Assembly: GCA_019638595.1 (NCBI GenBank) | Contig: JAHBTJ010000010.1 | Span: forward strand, 62,001-126,000 | Source: Chitinophagaceae bacterium | GTDB lineage: Bacteria > Bacteroidota > Bacteroidia > Chitinophagales > Chitinophagaceae | Length of the DNA: 64,000 nt | Direction of reading: 5' to 3' | Shown here: one piece after another, positions 52,126-60,389 of the stretch | Layout of the letters: each line of letters opens with the position of its first letter | How positions within the stretch are numbered: the first letter of the stretch is position 1 | Notes under the pieces: model-generated | Database searches by the model: none | Told to the model about the DNA's origin: nothing | The model's input: only the letters and a program-made list of their open reading frames with translations | Made by a program: the position numbers and the translations under genes

Positions 52126-54861
52126 TTATTGTATAAAACGGTTAAATGTTTTTATTGATGGGATACTATTGCTGAATATCCCACCCAGGTGCTGTGAATT
52201 GAGTTGTTGCGAGGTTGCTGTAATTCCGCCGCCCCCGATCAATATGGCCGTGTTGACAGCGCTTTCATTATTCCTTATCACGTTGCTTCCCGCAGAAATG
52301 TTTGTTTCCGTAGCTTGTAAAGTTCCATCTGCCGGAACCAGCACTACATCCTGCAACCCTGAATTGTTGTGAATAATATGGTTCAGCTGCTCATTTTCTT
52401 TTACCAGAATCGTCGCCCCGTTGGATGTTCCTTTTGTAACCAATACGTTCATACCGGTACTTGTTCCAATAACGCGCTGGTCAAACTTGATGTATGTATC
52501 AGGACTGGTTGCCCAGTCGGTTCTTATTTTGGGGGTTACTTTGATACGCGGGTCGGCTGGATCAATAAAAGGTTTGTTGCCAATGAGTGGGGGAATATTA
52601 ACATCCTTCGGCCAGGGGTGGTAAGGCTCAACATCAATCGGTGGGCGGTGGTAAATAAAAGGAGGGCGGGCCACCCATTCGTCCCATTCAGTTACCGTTT
52701 TTGTTTTGCTAAGTGCCGGCTCTACATAAAAAACATGAGCATCATCCTGGTAAAAGAAAGGCGTTAGCAAAGCGGCAAACTGCCTGTTGTCATCATCGTC
52801 GTCTTTATTGTTGGTAACGGGTACAGGAATGTTGCAGGGAACAACACTAAAATTCCGATTGGTGGTTAAAATGACCTGTGCATTTGACTCGGTTGCCTGT
52901 ATCTCACCATTTAGAGTCTGGATTTTTTGCTGGTACCTGGCAGCAAGATTATTGTTAGCTAGCTTATTCACCAGGCGGTTTATCTCCATTCCAGTGCCAT
53001 TGTCTGCAGCCATATATGGCCAAAAAGTTATACCATCAACCGGAATAATTTCTGGTGGACTATTTTTGTTCACCACCCTGTAAGCATGACCAAGGCCTGT
53101 CAAATTAATATGCAACGCACCTTCGATGCCATCAACATCTGGTTCCCTGGTTAAAGAAACAAAGATATTTTTTGAAGTTGTGCCTATCGACACTTCAGCA
53201 GAGACAGGCTTATCAAATCCACCGGATTGTTTTGTGCTCCATTCTCCCTGATAATAATCACTCCAATGTAAATGCGCTTCAATAATTTTTTTCTGTGCGC
53301 CAACTGTTACGGTACTGAGCGCTTCACTTACTTTCCAACCGCTGAGCGTGGTGGAAGAGTTGCTGGTTACCGAAGGCGCATTGTTAGCGGGTATCTTTTC
53401 AATAAAGGTTACCCAAAAAATATGGAAACGATTGTGCCATACGGTGGTTACAATATGATCGCCATCTATTTCAGTATCTACCGGCTCCCAGGGCGTCCAC
53501 ATTCGGTGCGAATACTTTCGGTAAAAGTATTTATGAGGGATACCGTGTGTACGACCCAATACATGAAGAATGCTATCATCCGCGCTTAACTCGCCTTCTT
53601 CACAATGCATGGCTACAATATCCAGCTTCGCCAGTTCTTCCAGCTTTTTCAGGTATGCAAAAAAAGCATCTTCCACCAGCTCTTTTGACACATCGCCCTG
53701 CAGAAGTTTGCCTTCCATTTCTTTAAAAAGATGTGTTTTATCATCCCTCCATTCCGGCTCCAACCAATTTTCCGGCCATAGAAATATTTTCCGGTTGGCT
53801 TCCCATACCCTGTAACGGTTCATCCATTGCCAGTGTGAGGCATTAATGACAGTGGGGAGTACTTTTTTATCCCACCGCGTTTCCAGGTTTAACAAACACC
53901 GCTGAATAAACAATTGAACCGATGCAGTGGCTATCCGTATACGCGAGGTTTGCACCACTGGCTCAGTTCCGGGATCGAGTAAGAAGTATTCATACATCTC
54001 CTCCAGGCTCCCAAATAAGTTCGGGTATTGGTGCAAAAGGTATGCTACCAGTGCGTTGCGCCTGCGCTGGCGAAGCCTGTCGAAAACGGGCTGAGCAATT
54101 TTCTGCCAGTCTTCTGTTTCATAGCGTGCTTTCACTGCATTCTTGATATGCTCTGCTATTTGTTGGCATTTTTCCTCTGTGAGTCCTGCCTTTGTAATTT
54201 GCACAGCTTCTGCTATTGTTTCAATCGGCACACCAAATGTTTGTAGTACCTGAAGTAATCTCCATAACGCGGTAATATCCCGTTCGTTGGCAAATGCTTT
54301 TGCATTGACAACAAATTCTCCGTTAACTTCCTGTGCTGTTGCTGTAATGCCAATCATTTTGGCGGCAGTGTTTACAAAACTTATATCTCTCCTTGTCAGA
54401 TTCGCTATCTGTTGATGTAAGGTTGTAAGATGCTTAGTAGCTGTTGCGGCGCTGTCCAGGTCCTGGTTATAGGTAAGTGTCGAAGTAGCAAATACATCGA
54501 TCAGCTCATCGCTGCCCCCTGCAATTTCACTACGGAGTTTCACATAGTTCAGCAGTCTGATTAATGCTTTGAAAAGAGCCTGTGTATCGCCGGGAGTGAC
54601 GCTTGTATTGATGGGGAGTTTGCTTATATTCAACTGCTCAAAATCTGCCGGGTGCAAAATAAAATACTGCATTTCCTTATCAGTTAACGACAACCCGTCT
54701 ACCAGTTGTATCACTTTACTAAATAAAAGAAATGTGTGCTCGATACCAGCCTGTTTTGTCGGATCATTTGCCTTTTCAAAGAGTGCTATTAGGGCAATGC
54801 CCGGCTGAGATAAATCACTTAGTCGTGCTGCATTATTAATAATGCCATTCAACACGTTCAA
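52126..54861 (-). CDS. Tc toxin subunit A, middle part (neuraminidase-like region)
   Basis: A 911-residue protein. Its first 300 residues are helical; the segment from about 320 to 480 (WQWMNRYRVWEANRKIFLWP, NWLEPEWRDDKTHLFKEMEG, RMWTPWEPVDTEIDGDHIVT) is the neuraminidase-like / ABC-toxin domain found in TcA shells. The last third is beta-rich with Asn/Thr-rich repeats (NVLVTKGTSNGATILVKENE). Its start codon lies inside the end of the upstream TcA gene (26-base overlap, other frame), so translation is probably coupled. No sign of a frameshift: both genes have their own start and stop. Confidence 0.85.
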   Translation of the reverse strand: MNVLNGIINNAARLSDLSQPGIALIALFEKANDPTKQAGIEHTFLLFSKVIQLVDGLSLTDKEMQYFILHPADFEQLNISKLPINTSVTPGDTQALFKALIRLLNYVKLRSEIAGGSDELIDVFATSTLTYNQDLDSAATATKHLTTLHQQIANLTRRDISFVNTAAKMIGITATAQEVNGEFVVNAKAFANERDITALWRLLQVLQTFGVPIETIAEAVQITKAGLTEEKCQQIAEHIKNAVKARYETEDWQKIAQPVFDRLRQRRRNALVAYLLHQYPNLFGSLEEMYEYFLLDPGTEPVVQTSRIRIATASVQLFIQRCLLNLETRWDKKVLPTVINASHWQWMNRYRVWEANRKIFLWPENWLEPEWRDDKTHLFKEMEGKLLQGDVSKELVEDAFFAYLKKLEELAKLDIVAMHCEEGELSADDSILHVLGRTHGIPHKYFYRKYSHRMWTPWEPVDTEIDGDHIVTTVWHNRFHIFWVTFIEKIPANNAPSVTSNSSTTLSGWKVSEALSTVTVGAQKKIIEAHLHWSDYYQGEWSTKQSGGFDKPVSAEVSIGTTSKNIFVSLTREPDVDGIEGALHINLTGLGHAYRVVNKNSPPEIIPVDGITFWPYMAADNGTGMEINRLVNKLANNNLAARYQQKIQTLNGEIQATESNAQVILTTNRNFSVVPCNIPVPVTNNKDDDDDNRQFAALLTPFFYQDDAHVFYVEPALSKTKTVTEWDEWVARPPFIYHRPPIDVEPYHPWPKDVNIPPLIGNKPFIDPADPRIKVTPKIRTDWATSPDTYIKFDQRVIGTSTGMNVLVTKGTSNGATILVKENEQLNHIIHNNSGLQDVVLVPADGTLQATETNISAGSNVIRNNESAVNTAILIGGGGITATSQQLNSQHLGGIFSNSIPSIKTFNRFIQ

Positions 54862-57800
54862 AAGTTGCAGACGTTGCAGCTGCCAGTATTTGTGTAATTG
54901 ACAACCGGATTAGTTTCTGCTGAATTAATATTAGTATTGCCTTAGCTAGTACTGAGCGTTTCCGGAGGATATTCTCTTGTTTGGCAGTGTCGTCAGCATC
55001 CGCGGCATCTGGCAGGAATAAAGAATTGAAATTAGCTTCTGAAAGGAAAGCACCCATCGCATCTTTTACCTTGTTCCAATCAGGCGGTTGCTGACTGGTC
55101 CACATGGCAGTAAAATTTTGTACCACATCCACCGGAACTAATAGTGATAACGTTTGTTGTAATACATCGTCCGTGAAAACCCCAAAGGGACTCAGATCAT
55201 TCGGGTCAGCGGGATTTACCGGCACTGCGTATTGCTTTTGGAGCGCATTGATGGACTCTGCCATCAGCTTGATAGCCGCCTTTGCATTCGCTGTTGTATT
55301 GCGATATTTTCCTGTGACATCATATCGGTGGCGAAACAGGTAGTCAACGTCTTCCGTCTTAAAATTGCTTTCCTTAATTATCAAAACCCAATCTATAAAT
55401 CGCAATGTTTGCTCTTTAAATGAATCATCGTTGCCCGATTGCAATGCATCGGGAGATAATCCTGCAAAAGGATCCAAACCTGAAAGCTGTTTCAGGTTAA
55501 TGAGTTCGGATATGGAAACCCTCAAAGCTTTTGCCAGCAACGTATAGCGGTAAAGTAGCGAAACCAATGTCATGGTAAGTTTAGCAGTTAACACTTCAAG
55601 CCCGTTATCTTTTAGTATCTGTTCTAACTCGGTAGCCGTAATATGCAATGCAGCCTGTAGCGCGATTGAGTGGTCCTTCTCATTACTTTTCAATAAAACA
55701 TCACTGCTTAGATACCTCCCGAGCGCATTGTCAAAGATTGTATCAACTTTAAGCACATTACGGGTTAGAAAAAGCTGTTCATATAAAGATTCGCGCCCGG
55801 TTGTTGGTATATCTGACCACAGTGTCGTAAGTTTTGTAATGGCTCCTCCGCCTGCATTAATTTTTGAAGTGAGTTGTTTAAGATGCGCGATCTGAATTAT
55901 TGCGCTTGCAAGCGCATGTGCTAAAGCCTTTGCTCTCTCCGCTTCGGTCTTATTGAGATCGTTATAAATATCACTCAAATTTTTAGGCAAAAAGGTTTTA
56001 AGAACCGTATCAGTTTCTTCGATCGTCCAGCCAAGTTTTTTCCAAAGTCGTACAAAAAGATTCTGCTTTTGTAAATCGAAAGTAAGGGCATCTCTATCTG
56101 CATAACCAAAGGTTGTTTTATCAAAATTGCACCCGGCATTGGAATCGTTCAGCAATAATATCTGTTTAAACACGCCGGCATTCCAGGCATTGTTGATTTC
56201 TGCTTCTGCGTCGGTACCGTAAGAAGTTTTTATAGCTGCCAGTTTCTCCTTAAATGCATTTTGTTCATCATCGGTAAAAGGTGTAAAACCAGTTTGTTTT
56301 TTATATCTAAATACATCGCTTACCGTTATTGACATTTTTTGCAATAAAACCATTGTAGCTAAGTGGGGATTAACAAAATTTGTCTGCACGAGGCTAAGCA
56401 ATTCTTTGTAGGTTATACTCAGGCGATTTGCCAATTGCTTTGCCGATTTTAGCCCCGCTGTCATTTCAGCATTGCTGCTATATCCATACAGCTCAAATAA
56501 ATTTGCAAGCGGGTTTTCATTGGAGAAAATATCGTATTCCGAAGGGGAAATACTCAGAGACTCAATGGCGATCTTTTTTTTCAACGTAAAATCTGCAGTA
56601 TCTATCGGCTGCAGCGTTTCCATCACCTGCCAAAGCGGAACCTCATATTGGTTGCACCATTGCCTTACCGTTTCTATCCATAAATCGAAGGGAAGATTGA
56701 GTGGATAAACTGATTTCTTCAAAATGCTATAGGCTTCCGGCTCGATATGCTGTGGTTCCGCAAGCAGTTCCGGAGTTGTGCTTTTTCCGGTATCATATGC
56801 AGCGTCTCCGGTGAGTTTTTTATTAACAAGATAGTATTCAAGTATCTCATTTACCACATCTATATAAGGTAAAGCTGTGTTGGTATTTTCGCAGGTCAGT
56901 GGCAGGTTTACAATATCCGGGCGTCGTTCAATCAGGGCATCATAAGGTTTTGCATAGTCATCTGTATAATTTTTACCTGCATGGTCTTTTTTCCATTTAT
57001 CCAGAAAGTAATCCCAGTCGGTTTGCTTCCGATCCAGGAACTGCAGCAGATCCACTAAATATGCGGCCGGGCTCAACACAGAGCGACAGTGTTCGCATTC
57101 GCAAAAGTCGAGAGAGCCGAACAGTTCCTGCAGATTGGGTGCATTTTTTATTTTGTCTGATAAGGAAGCCTGGTCCGTAGCTATCTTCTTCGCATCTCCC
57201 GACACCGCAAAAACACCTGGTGTTTGCCGCATCGTTTGCATTGCCGTGAAGAAGGAATAAGTGGTTGTGTAAACCTGGCTCGATTTGTTATATACCAATT
57301 TGCCTATCAGTCTTGCTTCATCAATATTGATCTTATAGGTGGCTGCATACTTAGTTGCAAATCGGTTTATAAAATCTTCCCTGGGTACAGCAACGATATC
57401 CTGGGCCGATGAATGCCCTAACGCAAGAATAGTTTGCATGGCTTCATCATTTGGTGTAATCTGGTGAACACGGCTCAACATTTTGACACCCTCTATTACG
57501 GATGTTTTTTGCCCACTTGCACCGCCATTAAAAAGTGTTGCTTCATTTTTCTTTACAAACGTATCAATGTGAGTGCTGGCCAACTTATAACCCAGGTCTT
57601 CTGCCTTACTCAAAAAGCCGGCGACACCGGTTTGCAAAGTATTATCGCCCAATACAATGTTGCCTTTTTCAATCCGGTTGCGTATTACTTTTTCGGGAAA
57701 CGTTGTGCGTATCTTTGCAGCCATGTCTTCGGTATATGCCTGTTTGCGTTCGGCGATGCTGTTACCTACATAGGCTGGTGGGATGAGTTTACCCAGTGCT

Positions 57801-59134
57801 TCCGCATTATCATCCTGGGTGCCTGCGATTTCTTTTAGCTTTGCATCCCAGGCGGCCGGCTCGTATAAGCCTTCCTCTACCAGTTTTGATAAATTATCAG
57901 TGGTTCCGACAAGCGTTTGAAGTTTTTGTGAGAGGGGTGCATTATCTGCAGTCAGAAAGCCCAGTTTACCCTGTAACTGCAAACTCCTGATCTTATCGTC
58001 TGCAATACCTGCATTCTTCGCCTGCTCCCAAAGCTCTGAGCTTTTGAGACGGGGTGTAAAGTAAGCTGTTGCAAATGCCACTTTTTCATCTTCTGTAAGC
58101 GGCTGATTGGCTAGCAAATCATTGTAAGTAGAAAGCGAGCTAAAGTTTTTTGTATTCAGTTTTGCTTTACCTGCAAATGCCTGAAAAGCGGTGACAGCTT
58201 CTTTTTTCTGGGCGTCGCTCAGGTTCACCAAACCAGATTTTCCGGCTTCATCTAAAGCGTTGGTTACATCATCTATACCAACATACGCCATCTGACCCGC
58301 ATCGTTGGGCAAACCCGTACGTACCAGTGCATAGGCGGCTTCCTCTGATAACCCGGTTTCTTTGCTGAGCTTGCCGGATAAAGCAGCCAGGGCAATGAGA
58401 GAACCGTCCCAGTTTATGCTCTGGCTTAAAAAAGTAATATCCTGGCGTCCTTCTCTTTCCTGCGCATCTGTTAATTTTTTCATACCACCCAACACACCTG
58501 TTATATCGTGGCTTAGCCGGGTGAATTCAGGTTCCGTAGCTTTCTGCACTTTCGAAGGCGCAATCAGGTTCAGGTCGGGCACAGATATGGTTTTGTCAGC
58601 GCTGAAAAGCGTAGTTGACAATGCATACTCCGTATTATTGGCATCTACCGCGCGCACTTCAAAATTAGCTGTATTGATGGCGGCAGGATCATATGCCAGG
58701 GTATATTTTCCCTCCTTGTTTGTATTGGTTTCAGCAACTACGGTATCGCTTCCACCAAAACCTTTGGCGTACAAACGAAGCTTTATGTTGTTGGCAGGAA
58801 TGCCATAATCCATATACAAAACGCCACTCACAACAGGTTGGCCATTAGCATTGATGATGCCTAAATCAACAAGTGTTTTGTTGAAGGCAATGGCGGTAGC
58901 CTGGTCAACAATGCCGGTATCGGGAAGCTGATGAATGCGTTGGAATGCCGATACCAGGCGTTTTGCAGATTCACCATAACCTGTTTCCTGGCTCAGGAAA
59001 ATGGGAAATGTTGCCGAATCTTCGCTGCCAAGACCGAGTTGCTGTTTATCAATCAATACTACCAAAGCCGCTTTCAAATTGGCAACATGATCGTTATTGT
59101 CGCCCGGTTGCAGTGGAAATGTTATGGAGATCAT
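54836..59134 (-). CDS. Tc toxin subunit A, N-terminal part with peptidoglycan-binding-like domain (VRP1)
   Basis: A 1432-residue protein. Residues 1-90 resemble a PG_binding_1 domain (LQPGDNNDHVANLKAALVVL ... AFQRIHQLPDTGIVDQATA); 95-195 form a transthyretin/carboxypeptidase-regulatory-like beta domain (VSGVLYMDYGIPANNIKLRL ... NKEGKYTLAYD). After a long helical region comes the VRP1 (Salmonella virulence plasmid 28-kDa) signature CEHCRSVLSPAAYLVDLLQF near 675-700, which marks the TcA N-terminal shell, followed by TcA helices. No secretion signal is seen. The extra N-terminal domains are unusual compared with well-known insecticidal TcA proteins. First of the three TcA genes. Confidence 0.88.
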   Translation of the reverse strand: MISITFPLQPGDNNDHVANLKAALVVLIDKQQLGLGSEDSATFPIFLSQETGYGESAKRLVSAFQRIHQLPDTGIVDQATAIAFNKTLVDLGIINANGQPVVSGVLYMDYGIPANNIKLRLYAKGFGGSDTVVAETNTNKEGKYTLAYDPAAINTANFEVRAVDANNTEYALSTTLFSADKTISVPDLNLIAPSKVQKATEPEFTRLSHDITGVLGGMKKLTDAQEREGRQDITFLSQSINWDGSLIALAALSGKLSKETGLSEEAAYALVRTGLPNDAGQMAYVGIDDVTNALDEAGKSGLVNLSDAQKKEAVTAFQAFAGKAKLNTKNFSSLSTYNDLLANQPLTEDEKVAFATAYFTPRLKSSELWEQAKNAGIADDKIRSLQLQGKLGFLTADNAPLSQKLQTLVGTTDNLSKLVEEGLYEPAAWDAKLKEIAGTQDDNAEALGKLIPPAYVGNSIAERKQAYTEDMAAKIRTTFPEKVIRNRIEKGNIVLGDNTLQTGVAGFLSKAEDLGYKLASTHIDTFVKKNEATLFNGGASGQKTSVIEGVKMLSRVHQITPNDEAMQTILALGHSSAQDIVAVPREDFINRFATKYAATYKINIDEARLIGKLVYNKSSQVYTTTYSFFTAMQTMRQTPGVFAVSGDAKKIATDQASLSDKIKNAPNLQELFGSLDFCECEHCRSVLSPAAYLVDLLQFLDRKQTDWDYFLDKWKKDHAGKNYTDDYAKPYDALIERRPDIVNLPLTCENTNTALPYIDVVNEILEYYLVNKKLTGDAAYDTGKSTTPELLAEPQHIEPEAYSILKKSVYPLNLPFDLWIETVRQWCNQYEVPLWQVMETLQPIDTADFTLKKKIAIESLSISPSEYDIFSNENPLANLFELYGYSSNAEMTAGLKSAKQLANRLSITYKELLSLVQTNFVNPHLATMVLLQKMSITVSDVFRYKKQTGFTPFTDDEQNAFKEKLAAIKTSYGTDAEAEINNAWNAGVFKQILLLNDSNAGCNFDKTTFGYADRDALTFDLQKQNLFVRLWKKLGWTIEETDTVLKTFLPKNLSDIYNDLNKTEAERAKALAHALASAIIQIAHLKQLTSKINAGGGAITKLTTLWSDIPTTGRESLYEQLFLTRNVLKVDTIFDNALGRYLSSDVLLKSNEKDHSIALQAALHITATELEQILKDNGLEVLTAKLTMTLVSLLYRYTLLAKALRVSISELINLKQLSGLDPFAGLSPDALQSGNDDSFKEQTLRFIDWVLIIKESNFKTEDVDYLFRHRYDVTGKYRNTTANAKAAIKLMAESINALQKQYAVPVNPADPNDLSPFGVFTDDVLQQTLSLLVPVDVVQNFTAMWTSQQPPDWNKVKDAMGAFLSEANFNSLFLPDAADADDTAKQENILRKRSVLAKAILILIQQKLIRLSITQILAAATSATFERVEWHY

Positions 59135-59257
59135 GTGAAATGTGTTTTAAAAGTTATATATATGGAATATAGTTAAACCGGTTACGTCCATTCTTATACA
59201 AATTCATCCCGGTATTCGACTCTTGATGCCATCACTTTATAAAAAAGTCTTCATTAC

Positions 59258-59758
59258 TCAGGTTGCTTCTTTATTAATGATTTTTTCCACAGCCCCTAAC
59301 CGTGTTTCCGCGCTTGAAAGATCAAGTTCTTTTTTTTCAAAAACATACTTACTCATTGTACTAATAACCAATTTGATTTTTTCAAGCTCCGATTTGAATT
59401 CACCCTGGTATTTTTTTTTGTTATGTTCAATAACGTAAAAAAGTACAGCTCGCGCCCTGTCAGATCCTTCGAATAAGCAGGCGTTTATTATCGCTGAAAT
59501 TGTAAGCTTTCGGTCTTCAGTTGATCTAGGTAATCCCTCGTGCATAAGTTTTACTGCTGCAAAGCCAACAGTTTCTTTTTCGCCGAGCAATAATTTTATA
59601 TCCTCAGCTTTTTGCCTTTCCATCTCTGCTATTTCTGCTTTTCTTTCTGCTTTTTTTTCATTATGTATTGTTTGTCTTATTGCAAATAAAGAAATAGCAA
59701 TTGCCAAAACAGAGGCTCCTGATTGAATGATATCAAAAAGAGAATAATCTGCCTGCAT
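59258..59758 (-). CDS. Single-pass membrane protein with coiled coil, inside the Tc locus
   Basis: A 166-residue protein: one N-terminal membrane helix (about 9-27, IIQSGASVLAIAISLFAIRQ), then a highly charged coiled-coil segment rich in Glu/Lys/Ala (about 30-60), then a mostly helical C-terminal domain. No family recognised. It starts 3 bases after the 48-codon membrane protein gene and precedes the first TcA gene by 123 bases. Its position between the payload and pore genes suggests a role in toxin assembly, release or protection, but this is inference only. Confidence 0.7.
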   Translation of the reverse strand: MQADYSLFDIIQSGASVLAIAISLFAIRQTIHNEKKAERKAEIAEMERQKAEDIKLLLGEKETVGFAAVKLMHEGLPRSTEDRKLTISAIINACLFEGSDRARAVLFYVIEHNKKKYQGEFKSELEKIKLVISTMSKYVFEKKELDLSSAETRLGAVEKIINKEAT

Positions 59759-59761
59759 ATT

Positions 59762-59908
59762 TTATATTTTATGATTTATATCCGGCAGCCAGCTGGCGAA
59801 TGAATGTAACAATGATACCATAATGAAAAGAACAACCAAAAGACCGCCAGCTATGACAAGGCTTATTTTGGGCTTAAATGGCCAGAGGCTTTGATTAGAC
59901 TTTTTCAT
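59762..59908 (-). CDS. 48-aa membrane peptide, holin-like candidate
   Basis: A very short gene: start at 59908, stop at 59762. It encodes a basic N-terminus (KKSNQSLWPFKPK), one strongly hydrophobic helix (about 15-36, ISLVIAGGLLVVLFIMVSLL) and a short tail. Co-transcription with the 166-aa gene is very likely (3-base gap). Small single-helix membrane proteins near Tc or Rhs genes can act as holins, toxins or assembly factors; none can be chosen from sequence. Confidence 0.6.
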   Translation of the reverse strand: MKKSNQSLWPFKPKISLVIAGGLLVVLFIMVSLLHSFASWLPDINHKI

Positions 59909-60052
59909 TTTAATTGTCGATTTACTGATTTGTTAAAAATCAAGAGTTGAAAACAAAGAAAACAGAATTCAACTTTTAATACCTAATCCATTCCTCTTAA
60001 TAATAGATTTTCATGAATTTCATGTTTATCGGACTTTATTAAAATAAAATAT

Positions 60053-60379
60053 CTATTCTATCACGATAAAATCATTGTCAGTACTTAAAAAATCGTATTT
60101 TCCCGAAGAAGGTAAGACCGCTTTAATCTGATTATTTTCTATAATAATGTCAAAAAGATCTGGCATGTTTTCCTCTAACTTATCTCCTTCTAAAATTCCT
60201 TCTACGACAACCTTTTTTGAGGATGGGTCACCGAGGTCATTAGCCCCCCATTTTAAGAAGTCTCCTACCTTATATTCGTGCTGCCAGACATCTCCATATT
60301 TGAACTGAACTTGAATATTATAAATTCTCTGAAATTCAGGATCTTTCCAAATCAACTTAACTGTGTTAAAAGCGCTCAT
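60053..60379 (-). CDS. Small protein after the Tc payload, candidate immunity protein
   Basis: A 108-residue acidic, soluble protein with alternating predicted strands (NTVKLIWKDPEFQRIYNIQV, GDFLKWGANDLGD, VVVEGILEGDKLEENMPDLF) and the ending DFLSTDNDFIVIE. The start at 60379 lies 10 bases downstream of the TcB-TcC stop; an in-frame Met at 60409 would overlap that gene by 20 bases. No family recognised. Small acidic proteins directly downstream of polymorphic-toxin genes are often their immunity proteins, so it is a candidate inhibitor of the PIN domain encoded just before it. Confidence 0.7.
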   Translation of the reverse strand: MSAFNTVKLIWKDPEFQRIYNIQVQFKYGDVWQHEYKVGDFLKWGANDLGDPSSKKVVVEGILEGDKLEENMPDLFDIIIENNQIKAVLPSSGKYDFLSTDNDFIVIE

Positions 60380-60389
60380 AAAATATGTA

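Noticed and set aside
54836-54861. Frameshift joining the first and second TcA genes
   Set aside because: The overlap is compatible with normal coupled translation, no slippery run is seen in it, and the downstream gene has its own ATG; a programmed frameshift is not needed.
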